Assembly: GCF_947499295.1 (NCBI RefSeq)
Contig: NZ_CANMNP010000011.1
Span: 62,001-126,000 of the forward strand
Source: an uncultured Roseibium sp.
GTDB lineage: Bacteria > Pseudomonadota > Alphaproteobacteria > Rhizobiales > Stappiaceae
Reading direction: 5' to 3'
Length of the DNA: 64,000 nt
Each line of letters opens with the position of its first letter. The stretch's first letter is position 1. Below are positions 17,230 through 25,822 of the stretch, one piece after another. The position numbers and the translations under genes are program-made. Below the pieces are notes generated by a model. The model was not told where the DNA came from. It ran no database searches and worked only from the letters and a program-made list of their open reading frames with translations.

Positions 17230-18153
17230 TCAGTCAATTGAGCCGAGGCGGCCGGCTCGATAGTCGGCCTCGACTGCGTCAAGCTCAGCCGCGTTGCCCA
17301 TCGCAAACGGGCCGCGTTGGACGAAGGCTTGGCGGAGAGGGGGGCCACGAAACAGGACGACGTGCGCGCCCTGTGCGGAGAAAAATGAGATGTCGATGGC
17401 GCCGGCAAAGGCAATGGCTTTGCCTGTCGTCAGTTCGGCAGTGCTTTCATTCCACGACACGGTGGATGTTCCCTTGACCCCGAGGATCCAAGCATGGTGG
17501 CGGCTGTCGCCTTGATGCGTGAACCGTCCCCCGGCCTGAATCTCAATGTCGAGCAACGTCAATGGGATGTCCGGTGCTGCGGCGCCCGCAACACCATTGC
17601 TTTCGCCAAGGACAAGCCGTGCGGTGGCGCGGTCGCCCGGCAGTTTTGGAATGTCCTTGGCAGCAAGGTGAAACGCTGATGGCGCGTCATGCCGGTTTTC
17701 TTCGGCCAGGTTGACGAAAACCTGCAACGCATGGGTTCTGGCACCCGGCCGCGGTGCTTCATTGTGAATAGCCCCTTGTGCGGCCTTGAACCAATAGAGA
17801 TCACCGGGGGCCAGGTCGACGTCATTTCCAGCCCCGCGGATGCTGCCGGCTCGCCGGGCCGCTTCCGCCCACGTTGAAACCGGCGTCTCCGTCTGAAACA
17901 GGATGTCGCGTTCGATGCCCATTCCGAAGGGCAAGCGGATGGACGCGAGTTCTTCGAGTGAAAAGCTGCCCAATTCCGGATAGCCGAGATCGGCAAGGCC
18001 AAACAGAATGTCGCCGTCCGGATCCAGCTCGGACGCGAGCCAGACGCCGGCACCGAAGGGATTGAAGAACTTGACCACCGGCACATGGTCGACGTCGCGC
18101 TCACGGCCATTGGCAAGCAGGCGTTCGCGCAGTTCGGGTGTCAAGAGGTTCAT
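17230..18153 (-). CDS. Chimeric DUF2958-pirin protein
   Basis: A 307-residue open frame starting at 18153 with an AGGAGGG site; the start overlaps the ardC stop by 4 bases. Residues 1-105 are a DUF2958 domain (TPELRERLLANG, PVVKFFNPFGAGVWL, FGLADLGYPELGSFS, WAEAARRAGSI), a plasmid/ICE-associated family of unknown function. From about residue 108 the sequence is the C-terminal two-thirds of a pirin (DLAPGDLYWF, HNEAPRPGARTHALQVFVNL, SAFHL, and a second cupin). The N-terminal metal-binding cupin motif of pirin is missing. An in-frame recombination joining two truncated genes is the best explanation; function of the product is doubtful. Confidence 0.82.
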   Translation of the reverse strand: MNLLTPELRERLLANGRERDVDHVPVVKFFNPFGAGVWLASELDPDGDILFGLADLGYPELGSFSLEELASIRLPFGMGIERDILFQTETPVSTWAEAARRAGSIRGAGNDVDLAPGDLYWFKAAQGAIHNEAPRPGARTHALQVFVNLAEENRHDAPSAFHLAAKDIPKLPGDRATARLVLGESNGVAGAAAPDIPLTLLDIEIQAGGRFTHQGDSRHHAWILGVKGTSTVSWNESTAELTTGKAIAFAGAIDISFFSAQGAHVVLFRGPPLRQAFVQRGPFAMGNAAELDAVEADYRAGRLGSID

Positions 18154-19106
18154 GGCGCCCTCCTGTCGCAAGTAGCGGTGTCGGCGGAACCAGTCTCATC
18201 CGAAAGGAAGGACAAGATCCAGTCCGCCGCCTTGCTGGCTTGCGAGGCGGCACGGACGATGGCACGGGAATCCTCGCGCAGGACGTCGAGCCAAGAGCCG
18301 ATGTAATCCGCATGGCGTACGGTCGGGACGATGCCGAGCGACGCGCAGCAGAAAGCCGAAATCTGTTCGGCAATCAGTTCTTCAAAGGCGTATTTCTTCG
18401 AGCCGAAGGAGCCAGAGAGATCACGTTTGAGCCGACTGTGATGACCGCTGGCGTGACCGATTTCGTGCAGGGCCGTTCTGTGCCAGTTGATCGGTTCAAA
18501 GCAAGCCTGCGGTGGCGGCACGACCACATAGTCGTCGGCCGGAACGTAGAACGCCTTGTTACCGCCGATGTGGAAATCAATGCCGGTCGCCTTGATGAGC
18601 GCTTCGACCTTCGGTTCGATCAGCTCTGGTGGCGGCGGCGGAATGGTGACGGCGATGTCGTCGGGCAACCCCTCGCTTTGCGCCGTGTTGAACACGGTGA
18701 ATCGTTTGAGGAACGGGATGGCCTGCGCCTCTTCGCCGGTGTCGCGAGCACGCTTCTTCTCGTCCTCGGGAACGAAGTTGTCGGCATAGACGATGGTGGT
18801 GCCGCGTTCGACCTTGCGTAGGTTTCCGCCAAGGGAAAGAGCCTGCCGGAATGTGAGCCAGCCCTGACCGGGAAAGCCGTGCTGGACGAGAGCGCCGCAG
18901 AGAAGAAGGATGTTGATGCCGCTGTAGCTGCGGCCCGTGCTTGCATTCTTCGGCAAGCCGAGCGGGGCTTTCGCTGCGGACGTGCCCCAGGGCTGCACCC
19001 AGGGCACGCGGCCCTCTTCCAGCTCGGCGATGATCTTGTTGGTGACTTCGTCGTAAAGGTTCGCCCTGGCCGAGCCGGCGCGTCGGGTGCGATCATGTCT
19101 TGACAT
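18150..19106 (-). CDS. ardC: ArdC-like antirestriction protein with zincin domain
   Basis: A 318-residue protein with the N-terminal ssDNA-binding domain of ArdC (residues 14-130, starting NLYDEVTNKIIAELEEG and WVQPW). A C-terminal zincin-like metallopeptidase domain carries HEIGHASGHHSRL as the zinc site. ArdC proteins protect incoming plasmid or ICE DNA from restriction during conjugation. The gene and DUF2958 are a standard mobile-element pair, here translationally coupled by a 4-base overlap. The gene appears intact. Confidence 0.9.
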   Translation of the reverse strand: MSRHDRTRRAGSARANLYDEVTNKIIAELEEGRVPWVQPWGTSAAKAPLGLPKNASTGRSYSGINILLLCGALVQHGFPGQGWLTFRQALSLGGNLRKVERGTTIVYADNFVPEDEKKRARDTGEEAQAIPFLKRFTVFNTAQSEGLPDDIAVTIPPPPPELIEPKVEALIKATGIDFHIGGNKAFYVPADDYVVVPPPQACFEPINWHRTALHEIGHASGHHSRLKRDLSGSFGSKKYAFEELIAEQISAFCCASLGIVPTVRHADYIGSWLDVLREDSRAIVRAASQASKAADWILSFLSDETGSADTATCDRRAP

Positions 19107-19815
19107 CTCGGTTCTCCGTGACAGGCGCCGGAGACCTCCTCTCCAGCTTCCAACCCGTCACGGCAAACCCAGTCCGCGCTCTCACTCTCAGGGGGTGTTG
19201 CGGGGTCTCCCCGCAGAAGGGGGTGGCCGGCAACACAGTGCCGACCAGGGGGAAGGCCTTCCCCCGCATAGTCTTAAAGCCGTAAAGGCAGAACGCAGGA
19301 TTTCAGGAAGCGAACACCACCTGTGCATTTGGCTCGCGCAACCGCGAAACGGGGCCGGAAACGGGCGGGCAAGGGTCGAAGCAGATCTTCTTCCTCTCAC
19401 ACCCTATCCAGCCAAGCCACGCGCTGCTCACGTCGCGACCCTGACCAACTGACGTTCAAAATAGCGCTTAAAACCCTGGTTCACCTCAATTGCCAAGGTC
19501 GCAAAGGCCTCAGGCCTCTCCCGTGATGCAGGATGCCAGATTCTGGTGACGTGGAACCATTTATCCCTGGCATATGAGATGATGGTTTCGCACTGCTTGA
19601 GCGATGTGTCGATCACGCTACTCCGAAGAATGCCGGCTCATGCGCTGGCGGATTTAAGGGACCGACACGCGTCCATTCGACCTAGTCATTACCGCTAAAA
19701 ATAAAGTTATGGCTTTCAGAAGTTATCCATATAATAAATTTCTGGCTTTATCATTTTAATTATTGTATCAAGTTGCAACTTGATAATTCTTCGTCTTGAA
19801 TAAAGTCACAAGTTT
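19107..19815. other. Intergenic region of the mobile-element remnant
   Basis: A GC-rich half (19107-19640) holds the ardC leader with short G- and C-runs but no recognisable gene. The right part (19690-19815) is sharply AT-rich and holds the palindrome at 19766-19785 and the promoter of the HTH gene. Short frames here have no coding support. Confidence 0.5.
19766..19785. promoter_or_regulatory. Perfect 20-bp palindrome, likely operator
   Basis: TATCAAGTTGCAACTTGATA is perfectly symmetric and lies 31 bases before the HTH gene at 19816, in AT-rich DNA. The obvious reading is an autoregulatory site for that HTH protein. Confidence 0.7.
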
Positions 19816-20274
19816 ATGAAACCCGCGATTCGGAACAGAGCCAGAGATCGGCTCGACAGCAAACTAGCGTTGATCAAGCCAATCGATCGCTTCACCAGGC
19901 CACCAAAAGGGTGGGTCCGCGCCATTCGCGACGCGATCGGCATGACGGGTGCACAGCTCGGAAAAAGGCTTGGGATGACCGCCCAGGGCATTGTCAGCCT
20001 CGAGCGCTCCGAGGCGGGTGGCACGATCCAGCTCAACACGCTACGCCGCGCTGCTGAGGCGATGGACTGCGTGCTTGTCTATGCGCTCGTGCCCAAGACA
20101 AGCCTCACCGAGATGGTCGATCACAAGGCACGCGAAATTGCGTTGCAGGCGCTCGGCCGCGTCTCGCATTCCATGGCGCTCGAAGATCAGCAGGTCGATC
20201 GCGACCTGGAGAAGCGCATCCGGAACTATATCGAGACGGCGTTGCGCGATCGCGATCTCTGGGAGTCCACGTGA
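19816..20274 (+). CDS. Mobile mystery protein A, HTH regulator
   Basis: A 152-residue protein matching the mobile mystery protein A type: an N-terminal basic segment, then a Cro/CI-like HTH (residues about 30-75: WVRAIRDAIGMTGAQLGKRLGMTAQGIV) and a helical C terminus. The family is named because its genes and the Fic partner recur on mobile elements. It behaves like an antitoxin/repressor gene ahead of a Fic-domain gene, with the two coding regions overlapping by 4 bases. A perfect palindrome just upstream suggests autorepression. It appears complete. Confidence 0.85.
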   Translation: MKPAIRNRARDRLDSKLALIKPIDRFTRPPKGWVRAIRDAIGMTGAQLGKRLGMTAQGIVSLERSEAGGTIQLNTLRRAAEAMDCVLVYALVPKTSLTEMVDHKAREIALQALGRVSHSMALEDQQVDRDLEKRIRNYIETALRDRDLWEST

Positions 20275-20639
20275 GCGACGTCTTTGCACAGCCCGACGAT
20301 GCAACACCCCTTGATGCAGAAGAGCGAGAGGGACTGCTGCAGACATGGATCACGACCCGTGCCGACCTCAATGAAGCTGAGCAGGCGAATATAGATGATG
20401 CGGTCGCCTGGATCGATCGTCGCCGCAATGCGGATCTATTGACCGAGGGCTTTGTTTTCGAGCTGCACAAGAGGATGTTTGGGGATGTCTGGTCATGGGC
20501 TGGCTCGGTCCGGAAAACCGGAAAGAATATCGGCATCGACCCGCAGCATATCCATCTGCAACTCGGCGGCTTCCCGCCAGTCGAGATTGATGATCTCCCC
20601 ACGCCGGCAGCCAGACAGCGCGAGCGCGCGAACCATTGA
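20271..20639 (+). pseudogene. Mobile mystery protein B (Fic domain), truncated
   Basis: The first 99 residues match the Fic protein of the mobile mystery pair (through GKNIGIDPQHIHLQLG). The frame then continues into sequence that is antisense to the integrase. The catalytic HPFxxGNGR loop of Fic AMP-transferases is absent, so it cannot be an active AMPylator. The junction lies at about 20568-20577. The start overlaps the mobile mystery A gene by 4 bases, the normal layout. Confidence 0.85.
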
Positions 20640-21395
20640 AGCCGCGGTCGCAAGCTGATCGTCGTCGTCAGCATTACAAAGCAGCTGACCAAGAAGCCGG
20701 TATTCATCTTCAGAAAGTCTGCGGTTAAGCTTCTGGTCCGCTGGCTTGCGAATTCCATGCGCCGGGTTGGTCTCGATAATTCCGTTCTCACGCGCGTAGG
20801 TAAGGATTGCGCCAAGCAGACCCAAGGTACGGGTACCCGTGCCAATGCCACCGCGGACAATCGTCCGGCCGTATTTCTTGGTCCTTTCGGTCATCTTCGT
20901 CCTGCCGGCGGCAACATCGCGCATGAATCGCGTGATATCGGCCGACGTCAGGTCCTTGACCCGGCGCGTACCGAGCAAAGGAATGATGTGGCGCTTGATC
21001 CGACCTTCGTCTGTATAGATCGTTGAATCTTTTTTTGGGCGCCGTTTTTTTCCCAGAATTAGCCCTGCCTTGGCGTCTTCGAGATAGCGCTCACAAAGCT
21101 CTTTGACGTTAATGGCCTTGTGGTCGAGTTCCCGTTCCTCGGCAGGGTTATCGCCTTGGGCGACGCGGCCGAGCAAAATGCGGGCCTCTCGGCGCGCTGT
21201 TTCAGGTGTCCAGATCCCATGCGGCCCGATGGTGAATCGGCGCGTGCGACCCTTGGCACGGTACTGAACGACATAACTCCGCCTGCCGGAGGCGAAGACT
21301 CGGAGACCGAATCCTTGCAGATCATCGTCCCAAATGAAGTAGTCGGCTTTGCCCGTTTCTACCTGATCGACAATTCGTTTGGTCAGCTTAGGCAC
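20493..21395 (-). pseudogene. Tyrosine-type integrase, truncated
   Basis: Residues 1-273 are a P4-like/prophage-type tyrosine recombinase. The N-terminal arm-binding DUF4102-like domain contains LTKRIVDQ and YFIWDDDLQGFGLRV; the core-binding and early catalytic domains extend to box I (SGCRRGEI, Arg264). After Trp273 the frame reads antisense Fic sequence. Box II (HxxRH) and the Tyr nucleophile are missing, so it is inactive. The gene begins 192 bases from the tRNA-Arg fragment, the expected position of the element's integrase beside its attachment site. Confidence 0.9.
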
Positions 21396-21586
21396 GTCAA
21401 TTCTCCTGAACTTGAGTGGTTCCAGAGGCGCCTTTTCGGAAGCACCACGGAAACACCCGGAAGGAAATTATGACGCGTTCCTGGATACTGACTTCGGTGT
21501 TCGGATCTAGAAAAATCTAATCTACGTAGTGACTTAGCGCGCCACTGCGAACAAATAGAAACAGCAGCGAAAACCGTCCAGACGCG

Positions 21587-21631
21587 CTCCGAAGGCAGAG
21601 GTCACAGGTTCGAATCCTGTCGGGTGCGCCA
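21587..21631 (+). other. tRNA-Arg(CCG) 3' fragment, right attachment site
   Basis: This 45-nt segment matches a tRNA from the anticodon loop (CTCCGAA, anticodon CCG) through the 3' anticodon strand (GGCAG), variable region, T-arm (ACAGG-TTCGAAT-CCTGT), acceptor strand (CGGGTGC), discriminator G and CCA. There is no 5' half: the bases before it do not form a D-arm or the matching GCACCCG acceptor strand. A 3' tRNA fragment next to an integrase is the signature of an att site left by island integration. Confidence 0.85.
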
Positions 21632-22385
21632 AAGCCTCAAGATTCAAAACACCGGCTGTTTGGCGAAGTGGCCTTGCTGCAAGTTGGCAGGCGGAATACC
21701 GCACTTGAACCCGTCAAATTTTTGTGGTGCCTCTTGCACAAGTTGGTGCAGAGCATTGGTTCGGCATGCGCGAAATCGGCTGAAATTGTACTCTGAAGCC
21801 GGCGATTTTCAAAAAAATGATCACGAACTCGCGACTTGCATTTATGCGATGGTAGGGGTGTGTGTCTTATTTACTCAACCCTGCACGCTTTTTGAGCAGA
21901 ATTTATTTCTTTCGCTCACAAGACTATTTTTGCAGCCAACACCAATTGTTGCCAAAAACAATGTGCTCATCGGCCAACACCTAGCCAAGCCATCGTATAT
22001 TTGGAAGAAAAACATCCGTATTGCACTGCAGCATTACTGCGAAATTCTACGCCCCCGTCTACAGCCCAGAGTTTTAAATATGGTTGTATTCGATTTTTCT
22101 TCAGATGAACCGTGATTAGACAACTCCTTTTCCTGAAGAATTCGAAAATGTTGATGCAAATAAATCAAACAATTCTGTAAACCATAATACATCTACGCCC
22201 AAATTTTGATGCAACTGCACCAAGACAAGAGTTGCAGCATTGGTTTATTAGTTTGTTAATACTTTTTTAACGCTCCGGCACATGGGGCGCACTTACTCAA
22301 AAATTGAAATTATCGGTCGCCATACAGAAGCGATCACTTAGACAGGCAACAGACTACGGCAGCTTTACTTAGGTGGGGGCACCAA
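21632..22385. other. AT-rich intergenic region upstream of the cellulose operon
   Basis: There is no convincing gene; a 163-codon plus-strand frame starting inside the tRNA fragment has no ribosome site. The stretch is AT-rich, especially 21880-22280, and probably carries the operon promoter. An inverted repeat TGCAACT...AGTTGCA (22210-22236, 13-base gap) lies about 150 bases before the LuxR-type gene and could be a regulatory site. Confidence 0.45.
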
Positions 22386-23540
22386 ATGTATTTCGGTTCT
22401 CGGCATTTCGGAGAAGACATTACGTATGGCGGCTTTTTAAAAGACCGCCGTACACACGAAAAACTCGACTTTCCCTATATGCTCGCAAGACGATTTGAGT
22501 ATCTCGTCTTCAGCGTCTTTGTTTTCGATTCCTTACGAAATTCAGTGGAAGCACAGTTTACGACTGACGACCCGGGACGGCTCTGGGATGCAAGTTTCCT
22601 CATTGAACAAGAAAAACAAACACTGGCTGCATTGAAACGGGATATCTGTGCACCGGTGTATCATGATGCGGTTGTATTGCGCTGTATCCAAGAAAATGGC
22701 AGCGAAGATCCAGCAAAATCGGTTTTGGAGACCGATCGGGCGGCGACCCTTTCCGTTGACCTTGGTAGCGGGCTTCAGCTTTTTTTGACTGCGCACATTC
22801 CCTGCGGCTTCTCCGAGCAGCTCTTCCAAGGCGTGGTTGCCTATATGGGAGATATTTTCGGGGGCTTCCGCAGCTATGCCGAAGAACTCGTTTTCGGTTT
22901 TAACAGGATAGACCTGAAAAGCTCAGACTATTGGATCAAGCACATCAAGCATGCCGCATTGGTCGTCTATGGCAACGGGTACCTCCTGACAAAAAACTCC
23001 GCGGCCGAGGCTTTGCTGCAAAGCGGTGAAGACCTGAGGATCGTTGATGGCCGGATCTTGGGACCAGCTGACCTTCTTGCCCGGTTCTATCCGGCAAAAA
23101 GCATTGACGCACTAGCTGTACAGGGGCTTTCGCAAAGCTCGCCTTCAACGCAGCGGCACATTCTGCATACGGCGTCAGGAACACAACTTTTGTTGGAACC
23201 GGTGCCTTCGTTTTCTGATGAAGACAAACAAGACGACCCGGTTCGAAACTACTTCACCAAAAAAATTCTTGTTGCCTCAACCGAAGGTCCCATCAACGCG
23301 GATCCGTTGCTGATCAAAGCAACAGCCGGTGTGACGCTACAGCAGGCGCGCCTCATACAGCAACTGATCGCCGGCAAGAGCGTCAGGCAGGCCGCCGAGG
23401 AAATCGGTATTCGCTACAACACTGCGCGCAATCACATCGCAATGGCGCAGCAAAGGCTTGAAGTCAGCTCGCAGGCTGAGCTGATCAACGTCGTTCAAAG
23501 GGCAATTTCCATCGCCCCGGAACTTGAAATTAAACAATAA
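22386..23540 (+). CDS. LuxR-type HTH regulator at the head of the cellulose operon
   Basis: A 384-residue protein with a C-terminal LuxR/GerE HTH (about residues 316-372: GVTLQQARLIQQLIAGKSVRQAAEEIGIRYNTARNHI). The 300-residue N-terminal region has no clear sensor family; parts could be PAS-like, but I cannot prove it. No phospho-acceptor or acyl-homoserine-lactone binding signature is visible. It ends 18 bases before bcsA in the same direction, so it is probably co-transcribed with and controls cellulose synthesis. Its start sits 6 bases after a GGTGGGGG stretch. Confidence 0.75.
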   Translation: MYFGSRHFGEDITYGGFLKDRRTHEKLDFPYMLARRFEYLVFSVFVFDSLRNSVEAQFTTDDPGRLWDASFLIEQEKQTLAALKRDICAPVYHDAVVLRCIQENGSEDPAKSVLETDRAATLSVDLGSGLQLFLTAHIPCGFSEQLFQGVVAYMGDIFGGFRSYAEELVFGFNRIDLKSSDYWIKHIKHAALVVYGNGYLLTKNSAAEALLQSGEDLRIVDGRILGPADLLARFYPAKSIDALAVQGLSQSSPSTQRHILHTASGTQLLLEPVPSFSDEDKQDDPVRNYFTKKILVASTEGPINADPLLIKATAGVTLQQARLIQQLIAGKSVRQAAEEIGIRYNTARNHIAMAQQRLEVSSQAELINVVQRAISIAPELEIKQ

Positions 23541-23558
23541 AAGTATGGAGTTAGGACA

Positions 23559-25814
23559 ATGCTGAAGTTTCTGGCGTATTTGTTCGCCACTGTGGCTACC
23601 ATTGCAATGTTTTTCATTGCGACCTTGCCTTTGTCCGTAGAGGTGCAGCTGTTTCTCGGGCTGTTCCTACTGCTCGCAATGCAATTCACAAAGGCTATTC
23701 CCGGCACTCTAGGGCGGGTCATTTTTCTCTCCCTGGGCGGCATTATCGTTGGCCGCTACGTCTATTGGCGCGTAACACAAACGGTGCCGCCAATCGAGAA
23801 TCTGGCAGACTTCGTGCCCGGCGTTTTGCTTTTGGCCGCCGAGCTTTTCTGCATTCTCATGTTCTTTCTGTCAGCTCTTATCGTGTCGGATCGTTACCAG
23901 CGGCCTCGCAAGGTTCTGACACGGGATGAAGACGCTCCGAGCGTTGATGTTTTCATTCCAAGTTACAACGAGGACCCCGGTCTGGTGGCCTGCACCATCG
24001 CTGCGGCCAAAAACATGGACTATCCGGCGGACAAATTCAGGGTCTTTCTCCTCGACGACGGCGCAACGGACCAAAAACTGAATGCCTACGACCCGGCAGA
24101 TGCGCGCGAAGCCCGGGATCGGGCGGAAACACTGAAACGCATTTGCGACGAACTCGGCGCTACATATCTGGCCCGTGAAAGGAACGAACACGCAAAGGCC
24201 GGGAACCTGAACTACGGTCTGTCACGCTCCGAAGGAGACCTGGTTGTGGTCTTTGATGCCGACCACGCACCGGCGCGTGAATTCCTGCGCGAGACAGTGG
24301 CCTATTTCTCCGATCCCAAGCTCTTCCTGGTTCAGACCCCGCACTTTTTCCTCAACCCCGACCCGGTTGAGCGCAACTTGCGCACCTTCAACTTCATGCC
24401 GTCCGAAAACGACATGTTCTACGGAATGATCCAGAAGGGTCTGGACAAGTGGGACGCAACGTTCTTCTGCGGATCTGGAGCGGTATTACGCCGGTCTGCG
24501 CTCAATGAAGTTGGCGGATTCTCCGGCGTCTCGATCACGGAAGACTGCGAGACCGCATTGGAACTACACTCCCGCGGTTGGAAGAGTGCATATGTCGACC
24601 GTCCGATGATCGCCGGCCTTCAGCCAGACACGATTGCTTCATTCATCGGCCAGCGGTCGCGCTGGTGCCGCGGAATGCTGCAAATTCTCCTTTTGAAAAA
24701 CCCGCTTTTCAAACCGGGCCTGAACTTCATGCAGCGGGTTGCATATGTTTCAAGCGCACTCTTTTGGCTGTTTCCTTTTCCGAGGCTTGTCTTCCTGCTG
24801 GCACCCTTGCTCTTCATCCTATTCAGCATGAAGATCTACATTGCCTCACCTCAGGAATTTCTCGCCTATACGCTCACCTACATTCTGGCAGTCGTAACCA
24901 TCCAGTCGGGCCTCTATGGCAAGTTGAGATGGCCCTGGATCTCCGAACTCTACGAGTACATCCAGTCGATCTTCCTGTTCCCGGCAATCATTTCGGTGGT
25001 GCTTAATCCACGCAGCCCGAAATTCAACGTGACCACCAAAGGCGAAACGCTTGAAAAGGAACAACTGTCGGTTCTCGCGTGGCCTTATGTCGTCGTGTTT
25101 GTGCTCATGCTGGCCACGACGGGTGTGCTGTTTTGGCGCCTTGAGAATGACCCTGGCCAAACCGCACTCCTGTCAGTGGTGGGCATCTGGCATGTTTTCA
25201 ATCTGATCGTCACCGGGGCAGCGCTCGGAGCCATTCTGGAACGCAAGGAAGTCAGGACTGCACCTCGCATACGTGTTCAGCGCAAAGGCCTATTGAAACT
25301 TGGCGAAGACACGGTTCCCGTCACGTTGGTGGAAGCCAACACCAACGGTGTTCTGATGCACTTCGACAAAGTGCCGCATAGCGGAAACATGCTTGGCGAA
25401 CGAGGGCTCCTCAAAGTGCTGCCGGCTCAAAAACAAAGTCGAAATGGCAGTACGTCGACAGACATGGAAGACTTCGGCCCAGAAGACGGCATCAGCGTGA
25501 ATATTGCTTCTCAACGGGCAAGTTCCTCCGGCCTTCTCGTCGGCGCCGGTTACATCGATACAGTCGCCAAGTGTGCCCAGGCGTCCAGCGATCTGGTGTT
25601 TGCAGACCTTTCCATTCCAAGAGCACTGCACAACCGGAAACTTACAGGAGCCTCGCCCATCGGAGGCATGCTGCGGCTTGTGCGCTGGTCGGTTCACTAC
25701 GGCATTCGTATTCCGGTGGTCGCGTTCTTTTCGCTCTTTGGAAGCGCTGCGCGTCGCAAATCCGCGCGCGTCGAAAACGACCTTCCCGAAACCTTTATGA
25801 CACCTGCAGAGTGA
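23559..25814 (+). CDS. bcsA: Cellulose synthase catalytic subunit
   Basis: A 751-residue processive GT2 enzyme that polymerises UDP-glucose and moves cellulose across the inner membrane. There are N-terminal membrane helices (residues 1-110), then the catalytic domain with LLDDGATD, DADH (DxD), TED (SITEDCE) and QRSRW (QxxRW), further helices, and a C-terminal PilZ region. In the PilZ region RTAPR (566-570) matches RxxxR, but the second motif reads EANTNG (592-597) instead of (D/N)xSxxG, so c-di-GMP control may be altered. bcsB follows within 10 bases. Confidence 0.95.
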   Translation: MLKFLAYLFATVATIAMFFIATLPLSVEVQLFLGLFLLLAMQFTKAIPGTLGRVIFLSLGGIIVGRYVYWRVTQTVPPIENLADFVPGVLLLAAELFCILMFFLSALIVSDRYQRPRKVLTRDEDAPSVDVFIPSYNEDPGLVACTIAAAKNMDYPADKFRVFLLDDGATDQKLNAYDPADAREARDRAETLKRICDELGATYLARERNEHAKAGNLNYGLSRSEGDLVVVFDADHAPAREFLRETVAYFSDPKLFLVQTPHFFLNPDPVERNLRTFNFMPSENDMFYGMIQKGLDKWDATFFCGSGAVLRRSALNEVGGFSGVSITEDCETALELHSRGWKSAYVDRPMIAGLQPDTIASFIGQRSRWCRGMLQILLLKNPLFKPGLNFMQRVAYVSSALFWLFPFPRLVFLLAPLLFILFSMKIYIASPQEFLAYTLTYILAVVTIQSGLYGKLRWPWISELYEYIQSIFLFPAIISVVLNPRSPKFNVTTKGETLEKEQLSVLAWPYVVVFVLMLATTGVLFWRLENDPGQTALLSVVGIWHVFNLIVTGAALGAILERKEVRTAPRIRVQRKGLLKLGEDTVPVTLVEANTNGVLMHFDKVPHSGNMLGERGLLKVLPAQKQSRNGSTSTDMEDFGPEDGISVNIASQRASSSGLLVGAGYIDTVAKCAQASSDLVFADLSIPRALHNRKLTGASPIGGMLRLVRWSVHYGIRIPVVAFFSLFGSAARRKSARVENDLPETFMTPAE

Positions 25815-25822
25815 GGTCCCTC

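Larger units (their letters stand above)
17830..21631. mobile_element. Deleted ICE/genomic-island remnant ending at tRNA-Arg fragment
   Basis: From the DUF2958 side of the chimera to the tRNA fragment, every gene is of mobile-element type: DUF2958, ardC, mobile mystery A, mobile mystery B (Fic) and tyrosine integrase. Two internal junctions (near 17830 and 20570) join truncated genes, so large parts were lost. The right border is the tRNA-Arg 3' fragment. The left border is not visible, and the whole 1-21.6 kb region may belong to the same island, with the copper and Scs genes as cargo. Confidence 0.7.

Noticed and set aside
20271..20639. Functional Fic toxin
   Set aside because: The catalytic HPFxxGNGR loop is missing because the gene is truncated.
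21624..22115. A 163-codon plus-strand frame after the tRNA fragment
   Set aside because: It begins inside the tRNA-derived sequence, has no ribosome site and is rich in unusual residue runs.
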